From positions 1,240,001-1,304,000 of the forward strand of contig OZ199840.1 of NCBI GenBank assembly GCA_964304625.1: a DNA stretch of 64,000 nt, given 5' to 3'. Made by a program: the position numbers and the translations under genes. This DNA comes from Kudoa neothunni (taxonomy: Eukaryota > Cnidaria). The notes below the pieces were generated by a model. It saw only the letters and a program-made list of their open reading frames with translations. It was not told the origin of the DNA and did not search any database. Positions 11,353-22,700 of this stretch are shown piece by piece (the stretch's first letter is position 1; each line of letters begins with the position of its first letter).

Positions 11353-12879
11353 CACTCATACTGAGTTTTGGGTCCAAAGTGACCCCAGAGAAAAATTCAT
11401 TTCTTAAAAGCTATATTGATCAGCATTAAAAACTCAAATTTATTTTTTTAAATTCACCTCTATATATGTCATTTTATCTGCTAAAGTATTGTTATTATAT
11501 TTGAACCCAATCTGTTTTTATTCACGTATTAACTTAAATTCACCTATGAATGATTCTTAGATCATCCAAGACCCAGAATAAATAATTATATTATAACATT
11601 AACAACTCGACATAATAAATTAATTTAGATATTATCTTTGATATTAAAATCTTTTCAACGTTTCAGACCCTTCTAAGGTTTTCTAGAAGGATCCTAAACA
11701 GTGGTAGGCATAACGTGACCCATGAGCCGCATCTTGTCTCATGGTGTTTCATTCGGCCATCAGGAGTGATGGCAATTTTACTATAGAATTCATCTATTTG
11801 CGATAGATTTGGGATTTAATTCCTCTCTAAGATATTTTAAAAGCCAAACTAATATTAATTCATCCGTAAATATAAAGTTGCCATGTTATTCTATACTCAT
11901 GTTTAATAAATGTTTACGTTAGACTTACAATTAGAACCATGACTAATTATTAAATATGATTAACGATATTAGGAAAATTTGAAGGAATAAAGCGTATGAA
12001 TTAACGGGAATATGCGGCGTCACACAAGTTATGCAAACTAAAAAATCAATAAAATTGTAGAAGGAAACTTCCATATTTATATTTTATGGAATGGCGTTTA
12101 TTATAAACAGATTAGCTCTACTTTAAATAATAAAATTACTCCATTACAAAATACCTGATTCAATAATCCATACAAAAATCTAATGAAAAATGAACCATTT
12201 AATTTATTACTTTGTTTGTGAAAAATCAAGTTCAAAATATATTTTTCCTCTTTCCACTATACTTACAAAAGTAATCGCTAAATCAATTAAACATGTAATT
12301 CCTCCACAAGATGTTTAATTTTAACCACAGCCTATATTGAACAGCGAAAAATTGATAACGGGTGCCTTTTTTTAATAAAGATTTTGTTCAAATTTATTTA
12401 TTGCCATATCTGTGCAGCACTCAAAAAATAAAATTAATATTAATATTAAATTTTTTAATAAAAATCCGTCCTCGAAAAAGTAAAATTGTCCACCTTGAAC
12501 AAGAAGAAATTATAATGTGTTGTATCATTGAAGAAATTTCAAATGAATGCGGCATTGACAACGTAGCCAATCAGAATCAAATTACGCGAAAATGAAATTT
12601 AAACCAAAGGATAAGATGTTCCATCTCTCCAAGAGAGCAGCATAATAACAAATGTTCAACTTGCCATTAAAATTGTATGAAACCTATGTTTAACCCTCAT
12701 ATACCAATATTTTGTGAAAATTGCATCAAAAATCATAATAAGATAATTATATTTTATAAATTTTAATATTTTTGTTGTTTTTGATGGAGTGATTTAGTCG
12801 AGAAACTACCATTTCTATCCTGGAGTCAAAAACGACCCCAAACACATTTCATGTGAAAATTATCGACTGAGTACGTGTG
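11353..12879. mobile_element. PiggyBac-like non-autonomous element
   Basis: TTAA stands at both ends (11349-11352 and 12880-12883). The left terminus CACTCATACTGAGT and the inverted right terminus CACACGTACTCAGT match at 11 of 14 positions. Subterminal blocks are also inverted copies of each other: GGGTCCAAAGTGACCCC on the left and GGAGTCAAAAACGACCCC on the right. TTAA targets and GGGTC/GACCC subterminal palindromes fit the piggyBac superfamily. No transposase was found; the 12362-12595 frame is unremarkable. Confidence 0.5.
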
Positions 12880-12883
12880 TTAA

Positions 12884-13899
12884 TTCTACAGACGTGTCCG
12901 AAACTAGCAGGTGTCGCATGTGCCGGTTAACACAGGACGTTTTATGGGTCATTGGAAGCAGAGTCTCCGCTGCTTCTTGTAATCTTCCGTTTCGTTATTC
13001 ATAAAAAAATTGTTTTGTTTGTAAACACACGAAACACTACAATTTACCGAGTAAAGCATTAATCTCCGTTTTGTTTACTGTAACAATGACGTCTGGGTCA
13101 TAAATAATAACGACTATTTTAAATCACACTCAAAATTTTCATACGAAGAAAAAAAATGAAAGATATTTCTGCTAGTAGATCTATCCCAGAGCTTCCACGG
13201 TTACAGAAAAAGTTGTATAAAGTTACCAGAACATTCCAAATTACCAGGTACAACCAAAATGAATGGTTGTGTGATAACTTAAAACGAAACGACTTTTTTT
13301 ACATAGAATCCAAGAGAAGGACCTCATGTGGTTTTTTTAATTCATATATTTAAGAATAATTAAATTTATTTAAAATTCTTTAATTTAACTTGAACATTTT
13401 TAAATTTTTTAGTAATAAATTTTTTTTGGTAACTTCGAAACTCGTTATAACCAAATACCGAAGTAAAACCATTGAGTGCTTATCCAAAGTAAATTCTCAC
13501 ATGTGTCTCCCATGATTATTACACTACCACAAAATTAATTTCGATTGTAAAATTCTAAAAGTACCTAAAGAATTGCAACTTTTCCCCATAACAACATCGA
13601 AGGAGGTTACATATAGATTACTCAATCGCAACATACTCCGTACAAAATCTAAAGCTCATATAAACGATATAAAAGTCGTTACATCACTCTTTACTTTCAA
13701 AAAAAAATAAAATCAAAATAATGAACCCAAAATAAACAATCTCTCGTTCGAAAGCATTAAAAACGTATACAAAATAAAACTATTGAGTAAAAACAATAAT
13801 AAGGCGAAAATTATATAAAAATAAAACAACATTATATTTTAATATGTAAACAGTTGCTCTATATATAATTTTTATTCATCCGGTTCCCTGGCAATATTT
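12884..13899. other. Intergenic stretch with a possible zinc-finger relic
   Basis: The plus-strand frame at 13156-13353 contains NEWLCDNLKRNDFFY, which is vaguely like the WLCGS-x-RN-LFC motif of TTF-type fingers in hAT-related transposases, but the metal-binding Cys residues are mostly missing. I treat it as a possible relic only. Confidence 0.25.
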
Positions 13900-14363
13900 C
13901 TAAACTTTTTTTCGTGAAAATTTTGGAAAATTTAGCAGCCCCATAGATCTAGCCATTTCAGTTGCTTTTTTAACTTTTCTGTACTGTGATCCGCAAATCC
14001 CTAAAATTCCAAATTATTACCAAACTTACTTAAAGTATTTACCCATAGATTTCCGAGGTTTCAAAGTGCCATCAGGATTCAAAAATTGAATCAACAAAGG
14101 CAAATCCTACAATTAACACAACTACTGAACAGCGAACTTAACCACAACAATTCGTACATTATAGTTGAAAACAATGTTATTCCTGCATAAAACACAAGAA
14201 GTTTCGTCACCCGGTAACAGATTTTTGTTCCATAGGTTTTTGGCTTCGACGGCTACAATAGTCACTTACCGATTTCAATAAATCATTCTTTAATACCTGG
14301 AGCGATGGGTCTGTCCAAACAAAACGATCTAATAAATCTAGTAACACAACCCCGAAAACTCAT
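13900..14363 (-). CDS. MRPS18C: Mitochondrial small ribosomal subunit protein bS18m (MRPS18C type)
   Basis: Component of the mitochondrial small ribosomal subunit. Four exons (14363-14297, 14252-14158, 14106-14043, 14000-13900) encode 108 residues, with splice phases 1, 0 and 1 that all fit. The N-terminus MSFRGCVTRFIRSF is a plausible mitochondrial presequence. SCVLCRNNIVFNYNDLPLL and GICGSQYRKVKKATEMAR match the bS18m core (CILC-GK then ITGLCG-KKQKEITKAIKRA), and the final MGLLNFPKF matches the family's MGFMP end. Introns are about 36-51 nt. The start codon lies 60 bp from that of MRPL11 on the other strand, so the two probably share a bidirectional promoter. Confidence 0.9.
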
Positions 14364-14405
14364 TATTGTTAAAACGCTCAAAAACTAATGTCCTTGCGTA
14401 TGTAC

Positions 14406-14416
14406 ACATGCGCACA
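14406..14416. promoter_or_regulatory. NRF1-like half site in the MRPS18C/MRPL11 promoter
   Basis: ACATGCGCACA lies in the 60-bp gap between the two opposing start codons, 7 bp before MRPL11. The GCGC core in AT-rich DNA resembles half of an NRF1 site. NRF1 drives many nuclear genes for mitochondrial proteins in animals. Function here is inferred. Confidence 0.4.
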
Positions 14417-14423
14417 TTTTAAA

Positions 14424-15086
14424 ATGTCGGCTCTTCAGGTGTTGAAATATAGGATATTAATTCCTGCAGGAATAGCGTCCCCAGGACCACCTCTTGGGCC
14501 TATTCTTGGCCAGGTTATTTTCAAGAATTTAGTTATCTAAATATGTACGTGATTCCTTGTTAGAAAGGGATAAATATATCTGCGTTTGTGAGAGAATTCA
14601 ATCAAAAGACGTCACACTTAAAAAAAGGTCTGGAAACAATAGTTGAAGTGTATCAAGAGGTAATGGTGTATTTTTGGTATTTTACAATCTTGATTTTGAA
14701 TATTTTTCGATGTAAAAAGGGAAGAAATTATAAAATGGACATTATATCACCAACCACAGCATCGCTTATAAAATCTGCAGCTGGAGTTGAAAGAGGATCA
14801 TCTGATTGTTAATATTATGTTTTGTTATTGACTTTTATCGATTTATCTATTAGCTAAAAAAATTATCGCTGAAATAAATCTGAAGCAAGTATACGAAATT
14901 GCAAAGATGAAACAAAAAGATCCTCGTCTTATGTATCACGACCTGAAATCTATATGTATTAAAGTGATAAGACAATCTACTGATATGGGTATACGTGTGA
15001 TACCTCACAAAGATGCCGATTTAAGCGAAAAAACAGTGGACAAATTCAACTGCGATAAATACTATTTCAAAGGAAAAACATTGTAG
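14424..15086 (+). CDS. MRPL11: Mitochondrial large ribosomal subunit protein uL11m
   Basis: uL11m forms part of the factor-binding stalk base of the mitochondrial large subunit. Four exons (14424-14513, 14564-14659, 14720-14807, 14854-15086) give 168 residues. ASPGPPLGPILGQ is the uL11 signature near the N-terminus, followed by KGINISAFVREFNQKT and TASLIKSAAGVERGS, then the C-terminal VYEIAKMK and TDMGIRVIP. Intron 2 (14660-14719) is exactly 60 nt with no stop in frame, so an intron-blind caller would read straight through it. Only its removal restores alignment with the family. It stands head to head with MRPS18C. Confidence 0.93.
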
Positions 15087-15461
15087 TTCTTAACAAACTT
15101 TATTGTTATAAATGATCAGTTTTTCATATTTATTTTTTTTTGGCGCGTAAATATTTATGAATATCGTCGGTTACTTTTTAAACCACTCGTGTTCACCTTT
15201 TCCACTATTTACTTTTAGTTTTGTTACATATAAAATTGAAATTATAATCTAGAAATTCTTCTTCTGATGATGATGAAGTACTGGCGTAGAATTAAAATTA
15301 GTAATTTTATAGATTAGAGTTAACTAAATAAAAGGAGAGTGCATAATTTTTTAATATATAAAATAAATATAACATAAAATCGTAAAATTCAGGCATTGAT
15401 TACGTTGAATGACTTGATCATATGAAAAAAAAACCAAAAAAAAATAATCAGACGAAAAGTA
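15087..15461. other. 3' flank of MRPL11
   Basis: No gene. A short plus-strand stretch at 15254-15291 reads SSSDDDEVLA then stop after a possible AG acceptor. It looks like an acidic protein tail, but nothing upstream joins to it. Confidence 0.35.
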
Positions 15462-15465
15462 TTAA

Positions 15466-16105
15466 CTCTCGAATACCTGGAGGTGGCTAATCAGCGCTTA
15501 TTATATCGACATCTTTTACAAAATATTTTATTTCCTTTTTCCCTAGTGTGTTTTAAAGTATAATGGTCCTTTTAAAAATGCTCAAGTAATGGAGATTTAT
15601 ATTTAATTTTTTCTCTTAGAATCAAAAAAAGCAAAAAGTTACACATACCCGAACGAGCACATACTATAAATAACGTTCAAATAGTTAAAACATACAGAAA
15701 AGCTATTCTACAGTAAATATTATAAATGTATTTTGAAGAAAGGAATTTTTTTCAAAATTTATTTGTTTCTATAACAACTTGATTCTGCTTATTACCTAAT
15801 CTGAAAGGTGAATCGCTCGTGCTATAATAATTTTGTTAAATTATATATCGACAAAAAGTAACAAGTTAAATATAGGTTTTTTAAGTTTAATTTGGACCAT
15901 CCTATCATGACTTAGAAATTCAAAATCTAGAAATCCTTAGACTATACATATATATATATTTATATTTCTTATTCATAAATTAATTTATAATGCCAAACTT
16001 CAATTTATAAAGTACGAATATGTATGTTAATATATTTTTGTCAACTAGAGGAGAGACCTTTAATAAAATCCTAAATTCAGAGAATAAAAAAACCTTCGTT
16101 GTTAC

Positions 16106-16137
<32 letters not shown>

Positions 16138-16430
16138 GAAGAAGAAGAAGAAGAAGAAAATGTGAACAATGAAACAATAATAAAACAGTTCATGTCTGAT
16201 TTTTCACGCTATTCAAAGTATATGCAGGCATATTTATTCTCGTTCTTCGTACTTGTGCAGATAAACGTCACAAAAATGCATTATCGATTCATTTTTATTA
16301 AATTTATTATATTTTAAAATGTAAAAAATAACGCAAATAATTATGTTCTTAGCCTTAATTGAAACGATTTCTATTATTCTAATACATTTTTGCGTGTGGT
16401 CACCTTGACCACCTCCAGGTACTCGTATAA
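15466..16430. mobile_element. PiggyBac-like non-autonomous element
   Basis: The left end is TTAA-CTCTCGAATACCTGG (TTAA 15462-15465). An inverted copy, CGAGTACCTGGAGGTGG read on the minus strand, ends near 16430, matching the left at 16 of 17 bases over its core. The right side continues GGTCAAGGTGACC, a palindrome like the subterminal one of the 11353-12879 element. The right TTAA has decayed to ATAA. A compound (AAT)n/(GAA)n microsatellite lies inside at 16106-16159. Confidence 0.5.
16106..16159. repeat. (AAT)n/(GAA)n compound microsatellite
   Basis: About ten AAT units run directly into about eight GAA units. Confidence 0.9.
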
Positions 16431-16733
16431 CTCTTTTCCTCAGGTGTTCAAGGTTTAGGTTAAATGGATATTTGTTCAATGAAAATCACAAAACTTTTGG
16501 TTAGCTTTTATGCTCCACATATTAAAAAAAAGAAGAAAAAGTGTCTAGGAATGAGGTAGAATTGATTTAAAATCCACATTCGGTTGAGTAGGAAACAAAT
16601 CTGAGTGTATCTAACTTATCAGCTATGGAGGTAAATAATATCACTATAGCAACCGATAAAAAAGTAGATTTCAACAAGAATAATAATTCAAAATGTGTGT
16701 ACTAAATTTTTATTCAAATACTACGAAAAGAGA
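16431..16733. other. 3' flank of the DOCK gene
   Basis: No gene seen between the repeat and the DOCK stop codon at 16734. Confidence 0.5.
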
Positions 16734-19700
16734 TCATTCTTCACGATATTGAGATCTAGAACGATGTTTCATTTTATCGATACGTAATCTGAATTTATTT
16801 TTTGGACGAGAACTTATTCCTTGAGGGACAGTTATATTGTCTTGAGAAGCGATAGATCCACTTCCACTAACACCGGATCGAACATTGGTGCCACTCATAT
16901 CATCCATGATAAAAGGTATAGTTGTGCTCTGATGTTCTTCTTTAGGATCGATAAACAGATTCTGAAGCATGCTTGGATCATGAGTAGCATGGGTATTGGC
17001 GGGTTTTCTTGATTTTTTTGAAACCGATCCAAAGCTACTACCAGTACCGGATCTCTTTCGTTGGTCGCACTAATATATAGATAATAATGGAAATGCTCAC
17101 TAATAGAAGACAGTTACAAATACTTTCGACTTGAATTTGGAGGTTTTTGTACCTAAAGCACTGCCATGCTCCGGCTCGACCTGTTCGGTGTAGCTAGTAA
17201 TAGAGCCAGATTTTTGTCTCCTACATACGTGAAAAAATCAGTATTTATTATTAATTGTCGTATAATAGTGTAAATAAGTTGGTTATTTAAGAACGTACGT
17301 TTCAACAATGCTACCTGATGGGTAAACCCCGGTTGCCATATCTGACGCTGCACTATGTTTCCTTTCTTTTGAGCCTTGAGATAAATTAAAGTTAGATCTA
17401 TTATCAGAGTAGAGAAACTTTTACCCACCTTTAGATATTGAGTTTGAAGCAGTTCTCTAATTTTTGTAATAAATAAACATCGAAATTGTATTTATTAAAT
17501 TAGTACATTGTTTAGAGTCGGATTATCAAATCCGATTTCACCACCACCTGCAGCTTGACTTTGTGAGATCCTATCGAGAGTAACTAATTTGTTTTAAAAA
17601 TCGAAAAATTTGATACGCCGTGGTGAATTTTTCGAGTGGAACCTTGCACTGTAAACAGAAAAATGAGATGAATGAAACCACTTGAAACCGATTACATATT
17701 TTTCAAGAGAGGAGCGCATATCTTCAAATATGGTCACCATCTTTAAATGCAAACCGTAGAATTTGACATCAGCAAAATCTTCATGAAGAGCTAAACCGGT
17801 GCGTGTTTGTTGATACTGATCGATAAGAGCATCGCTCAGTTGTGTGACGTAACTGGAGTCTTGGGGAGAATTTTTCACGTAGGAATCTATAAGAAAAGCT
17901 TCGGCGTATTTTGAAGTGCCTCCGTTGACGGCAGAATCAATAATTCCGTTGAGAAGTGAACACAACTCGGTTATGTTTAGGGCTGGAATAGATTCTACCT
18001 TGGTAATGCACTGCACAAGCGATTGGGTTTTTTTGAGTACATCCGCCACTGCGATTTCAATAGGAGATATTTTGCGTTGTTCAGTATCCACGATTTCGGC
18101 CCAATTCAACGGACCGGGTAGCATAAATTTGGTTGTATAGGTGGTTTCTTCGACCCATTTGTTCTACATAATTTTAGAAGTGATGATTAAGTTGTCGTAG
18201 ACCTCAAATAACCAACATACCTTAACATCTTCTGTTGCTATTATGGGACGTTGCTTAGAGAACTTGGTGGTTTGATTAAGTTGATAAAAGCTAGAAATAT
18301 AAGGCATTAATATGATTATTTACGACAATAGCTGCAATCACAAAGATAGATATATTCAAACGACATTTTTATTTACACACCTCTTAATTTGTTCATTAGC
18401 ATAAGTGTTGTTGAGAACACGTGAATCTTCTGGCACTGGGGTAACTCCGGTGCAAAAAATCACTAAGAAATTAGTTATGCTAATAGCAAACAATTAAAAT
18501 AATAATTTTTACATTGTTTATCGGAATTTTTCAGTTGTTCATCAACTTCCTTTGCAATTCCAGAAACTTCCGAGAGTGGGAAATTGGTTTTGAGGGTTTT
18601 AATTAGATCACCCAATTTCATAAAATTTTTTCCTCGATGAATAAACTGTTTATTCTACAAAAACCCACCAAATATAAAAAAATAAAGAATCAAACATACT
18701 CGAACCGCTAAATGAAATCTTTGTCCATAGAATCCTACACAGAAATACTCTGGTTTGCATCTAACATCATTCGCCACACTGTGGTAGTAGTACGACATAT
18801 TTTTTAATAGTTTTGATGCCATATCATAATCCAAGAAGACTTGATCATAGACTGGGAAAAGTTGCTTGGAGATTTCGATACACAAATCATATTCCTATTC
18901 GGAATAAATAAATGAGTCAAATAGAATTACCAGTGGAGAGAAATAAAAACGATAAATTCTGATACATTATCATTGGAGATCATTTCAATTGCTTGCATCA
19001 TGATTTTGGCTTTTCTATTGTATTCTTTCTCTTCAGGATATTCATCAGTGGGTGGGAGCATCTCATCATACCACTCTAATAGTTTTGCATGTTCCAAAAA
19101 GCTACATCCAGCTTCAAGATAAAACTGTTGAGAGATAAGATGATTGGCTAGCTTGTGAATATTTCTTATGAAAAGATCATAACGTTCAATTGATTTGAAA
19201 TAGAAAGCATTGATATAATAGCACATGTCTTTGAGGATAGTGGAACCTTCGCCGGCACTATCACCATACCGGAAATCGGAGAGTTGAAGCAACGTAGTGT
19301 TGAGTTGGGTGGCAGTTTGGGCATAGTTTTTGCGACATTCGTCATCAGCAATCTCCACCACCAGTCTTTTAGTCTCTTCAATAAAGTGAGATATGTAGTC
19401 CATTATATTGGGACAATTCTCCAGATACACATCGAACGCATCGATAATAATATTTTTGGCTATTTTAAGAGCCTCCAGATCGTGAGAAATTCTTGAAAAG
19501 GTCACAGTAATCAATTTTAATGATTCACGTCTGACATTTTGATTATCGATCATCGTAATTTGGACAAATTTCAACAGAAAATCGTCATAAAACAAAGCTC
19601 TTCTATCACCAAATCTATCCCATAGCACATACAACCAACGAATGACGTCAATGCGTGCATCTCCATAAACTTGATCAATGTGATCACGACGTTCGTTGAT

Positions 19701-22700
19701 GAACAACTCCAACTGAAGTGAGGAATATCGAAGTAATTTCATAGCCAATTTCAACATCATGTTATGGGTTTTTCTGTGGAAAATGAGAGAATTTTCCACG
19801 AATGAAATTTGGCAGCAGAGCGTAAATAATTTGACAATAACACTATTTCAATTGAAATTCATTAATTAACAGAATATATCAATATATAAGAGTAGTTATT
19901 CTAGTTAAAGATAGTGTTTGAAAGCAAAGAGTTGAACTAGACTTGATTACATTATTTAAATAAAAAATTTAACCGGGAGTTCTGAACAGGTTTTTATGAA
20001 TTTACCACCTCAGCTTGGTAAAAACCCAGAATTTATTCCCTTAACTTGGAAACTAAATTCATGTTTACTTTAAAGTTGTAAACTTATTGAAATATTATTA
20101 GGTTACATCTCTAAAAGATAAACAATGCATAAAAGAAAGAGGCTGATAATAGTTTTATAGATAATTGTTCAATATTTATACCTAATAAAATTTAAGTATT
20201 TCTTCAGCATTCTAATTGAATTTAAAAGCCTTGAATAATATAACTTCTAAAAATTCCTTATATATGTAACAAAACCGCGTTATGTAAAAATTTCTCATAT
20301 CCAATTTTGATGTCAATTAATTTACCTTCTATCATCAAAAATTCACCCCTGGTAGAGGAACCTTGCCTTAAATCAATAGTTATATTAGAAAATTATGAAC
20401 TGAAATTTTTTTAACCTACAGATAGATCTTTTAAAATTTTTTGGTGCAAAAGGAAAAAATACAAAATTATTTATTGTTGAAACCATCACATATTTAGATG
20501 GTACACTAAATAAATATTAAATAATTTTATTCAAAATTTCCCTCAATATTAGACTATTCATTAGAAATTTAACTAAGATAAAGAGATAAATAATTTGTGT
20601 AGAAACAAGTGTTTGAAACCGTGGTCACGTGATTTTTATGTTAAATACTTTTTTAAAAGTATTAATTATTATAAAGATTTTCGGCAAAATATTGTTTAAA
20701 CAAACGAGGCTATTTGTCTTATAAATAATATTCAGATGTCATTAATTTTGACTATAACTAATTAACGTTATTTCATTGCTTTCCCTTAGGGATCAGAAAT
20801 AATTAAATATAGCAGATTCTAAAAAATTAAATGAATATTCAGTTTGTGAGAAAGAGTTGCTCAGATCAAAAATTGTCATTGCAAAAATGTACACACCGTT
20901 TTATTTTAAATTTACCGTGCGAACAGTCTCTACTTATTTAAAAACTATTCATTAAAGTAATTAGGCTACAAAAAATGCGCGAAACCGGCTACCTGCTAAA
21001 ATAAATTTAATTCAAAACACACTGTTCTCTAAATGAGTATTTATACAATTTTTTTGACAAGGAAGGTTTTGTATACGAGTTTCTACTGATATATTAAAAT
21101 ATTAATGTTTTCTATTGAAAAATCCTGACTACAGACATACACTAAAAATATATGCAGCGAAAGAGATGGTTCACTTAAATATTCAAATAACTCCACTTAC
21201 TTATAAATCGCATGAAATATGGAAGATATTTTGTAATTATATAATCTCGAAATTAAATATATGCCTAAGAATTAAATAATTCATGATTATTAATATTTAT
21301 ATGTTAACTAAAAAATCAAATAACTTTTAAACATGCCAAAATACCAAGAAAATCAGATAATACAAAAAAATTTCATTTATTTAGATATTTCATGATAAAA
21401 TCTTTTTAATGTTAATATATTAGTTAAATCATTACTTGAATTATCATATTATGTCTCAAAATTTATTTTCTTACCACAAACAATAGTTAGAAGAGTTTAA
21501 AATCTTACGAAATTAACAATTTGGTATATTTATAAAAAAAATATTAAAATTAATGAGATTAGTGAGGATTACTGGCAACTTATGATGGAAGGGACAAGAT
21601 TGTTTTTGGGAATTACACCATCTCTTAGAACATATCGACCGAATTTCATCAATAACTGGATGTATTTAAGTCGTTCTTCGTTTGTGTTATTTTTGTGGAA
21701 TTCCAGAAATTCATCGGTCTTTATGAGTTTAAAAAACCCAATCACTACGGACAAAGACGAAATTTTTGAGCTTTTGTTTTCATATATTTGATCGTTGCTG
21801 AGATAAAGGAAGATATATACGAAGAGGGTATTTTTGATCTGAGTGTGTTCATTTTGTGGGTGCTAATTGTAACGAAAACAAAATATATAACAAAACAAAA
21901 AAATAATGTGCGTATATTTTCCGCAATACATACAATGTCAGCTTCCCATTCGAGAAAATGAATCAAATTCACCATGGGATTAAAAAGATGACTAATATGG
22001 CCGGAAATAGTTTTGAAATTGTTCAACCGCTTAAAAACGAACGGCACCACACGCAATCTATACTCCATGCTGTTGCACATCTCATCACAACTGATAAGAT
22101 TGCAGATGAGCTTTTCGCCAAATTTCATCAGATTTAGTATTTGGGTGACTTGGTCGCCTTCAGCAGAAACCGGTTGAATAATGCTTGTGAAAAACACATC
22201 CAATATCTTAAATAATTGATCCAACGTAAGAAGGGTGTTGCATTCGTTCATGATATTCGGAATCGTGGTCATCATTTCAATCTAGCATAATCAAGAGATT
22301 ATTTCTAAAAAGCATAAAATCAATACCTTTAACACGAAAATTCGACTATCCACACTGGAGAATTTCTGGCATAGTTTAATCATCAACTCAAATATGATAG
22401 ATCCAACGGCGGAAGATGGTGTTACTTCGTCGCTTGCTTCTTGAACGTTTTGGTCGCCGCAGATTTTCATTATGAAAATCAACAACGGCAACGACTACAC
22501 TCCAACGTGGTTAGAAATTACGCCGTATGAATCAGTAAGTTTATTTTACTTTAAGGAAGGTTTTGACGAGTTCTCTTGAGTTTTTATTTTCCAAATCATC
22601 CATTTTGGAGAGAAGATTTACAAGCAATTTCCTACACAATACAGTGACAACCATAAGTTATTGGTTCACCAAAATCTAAATCTCAATTGACAAACCTGTT

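Noticed and set aside
12685-12720. TTAA-CCCTCATATACC as another piggyBac-like end
   Set aside because: It lies inside the 11353-12879 element and has no inverted partner.
15254-15291. SSSDDDEVLA-stop acidic tail after an AG acceptor
   Set aside because: No upstream exon fits; MRPL11 already ends at 15086.
16106-16159. CRISPR-like tandem repeats
   Set aside because: All tandem repeats here are simple microsatellites; a eukaryotic locus with no spacer pattern.
16234-16479. 81-codon minus-strand frame with RKRVIRVPGGGQGDH, at first glance like a ribosomal protein
   Set aside because: The PGGG part is the terminal inverted repeat of the 15466-16430 element; the same bases occur inverted at 15470-15487.
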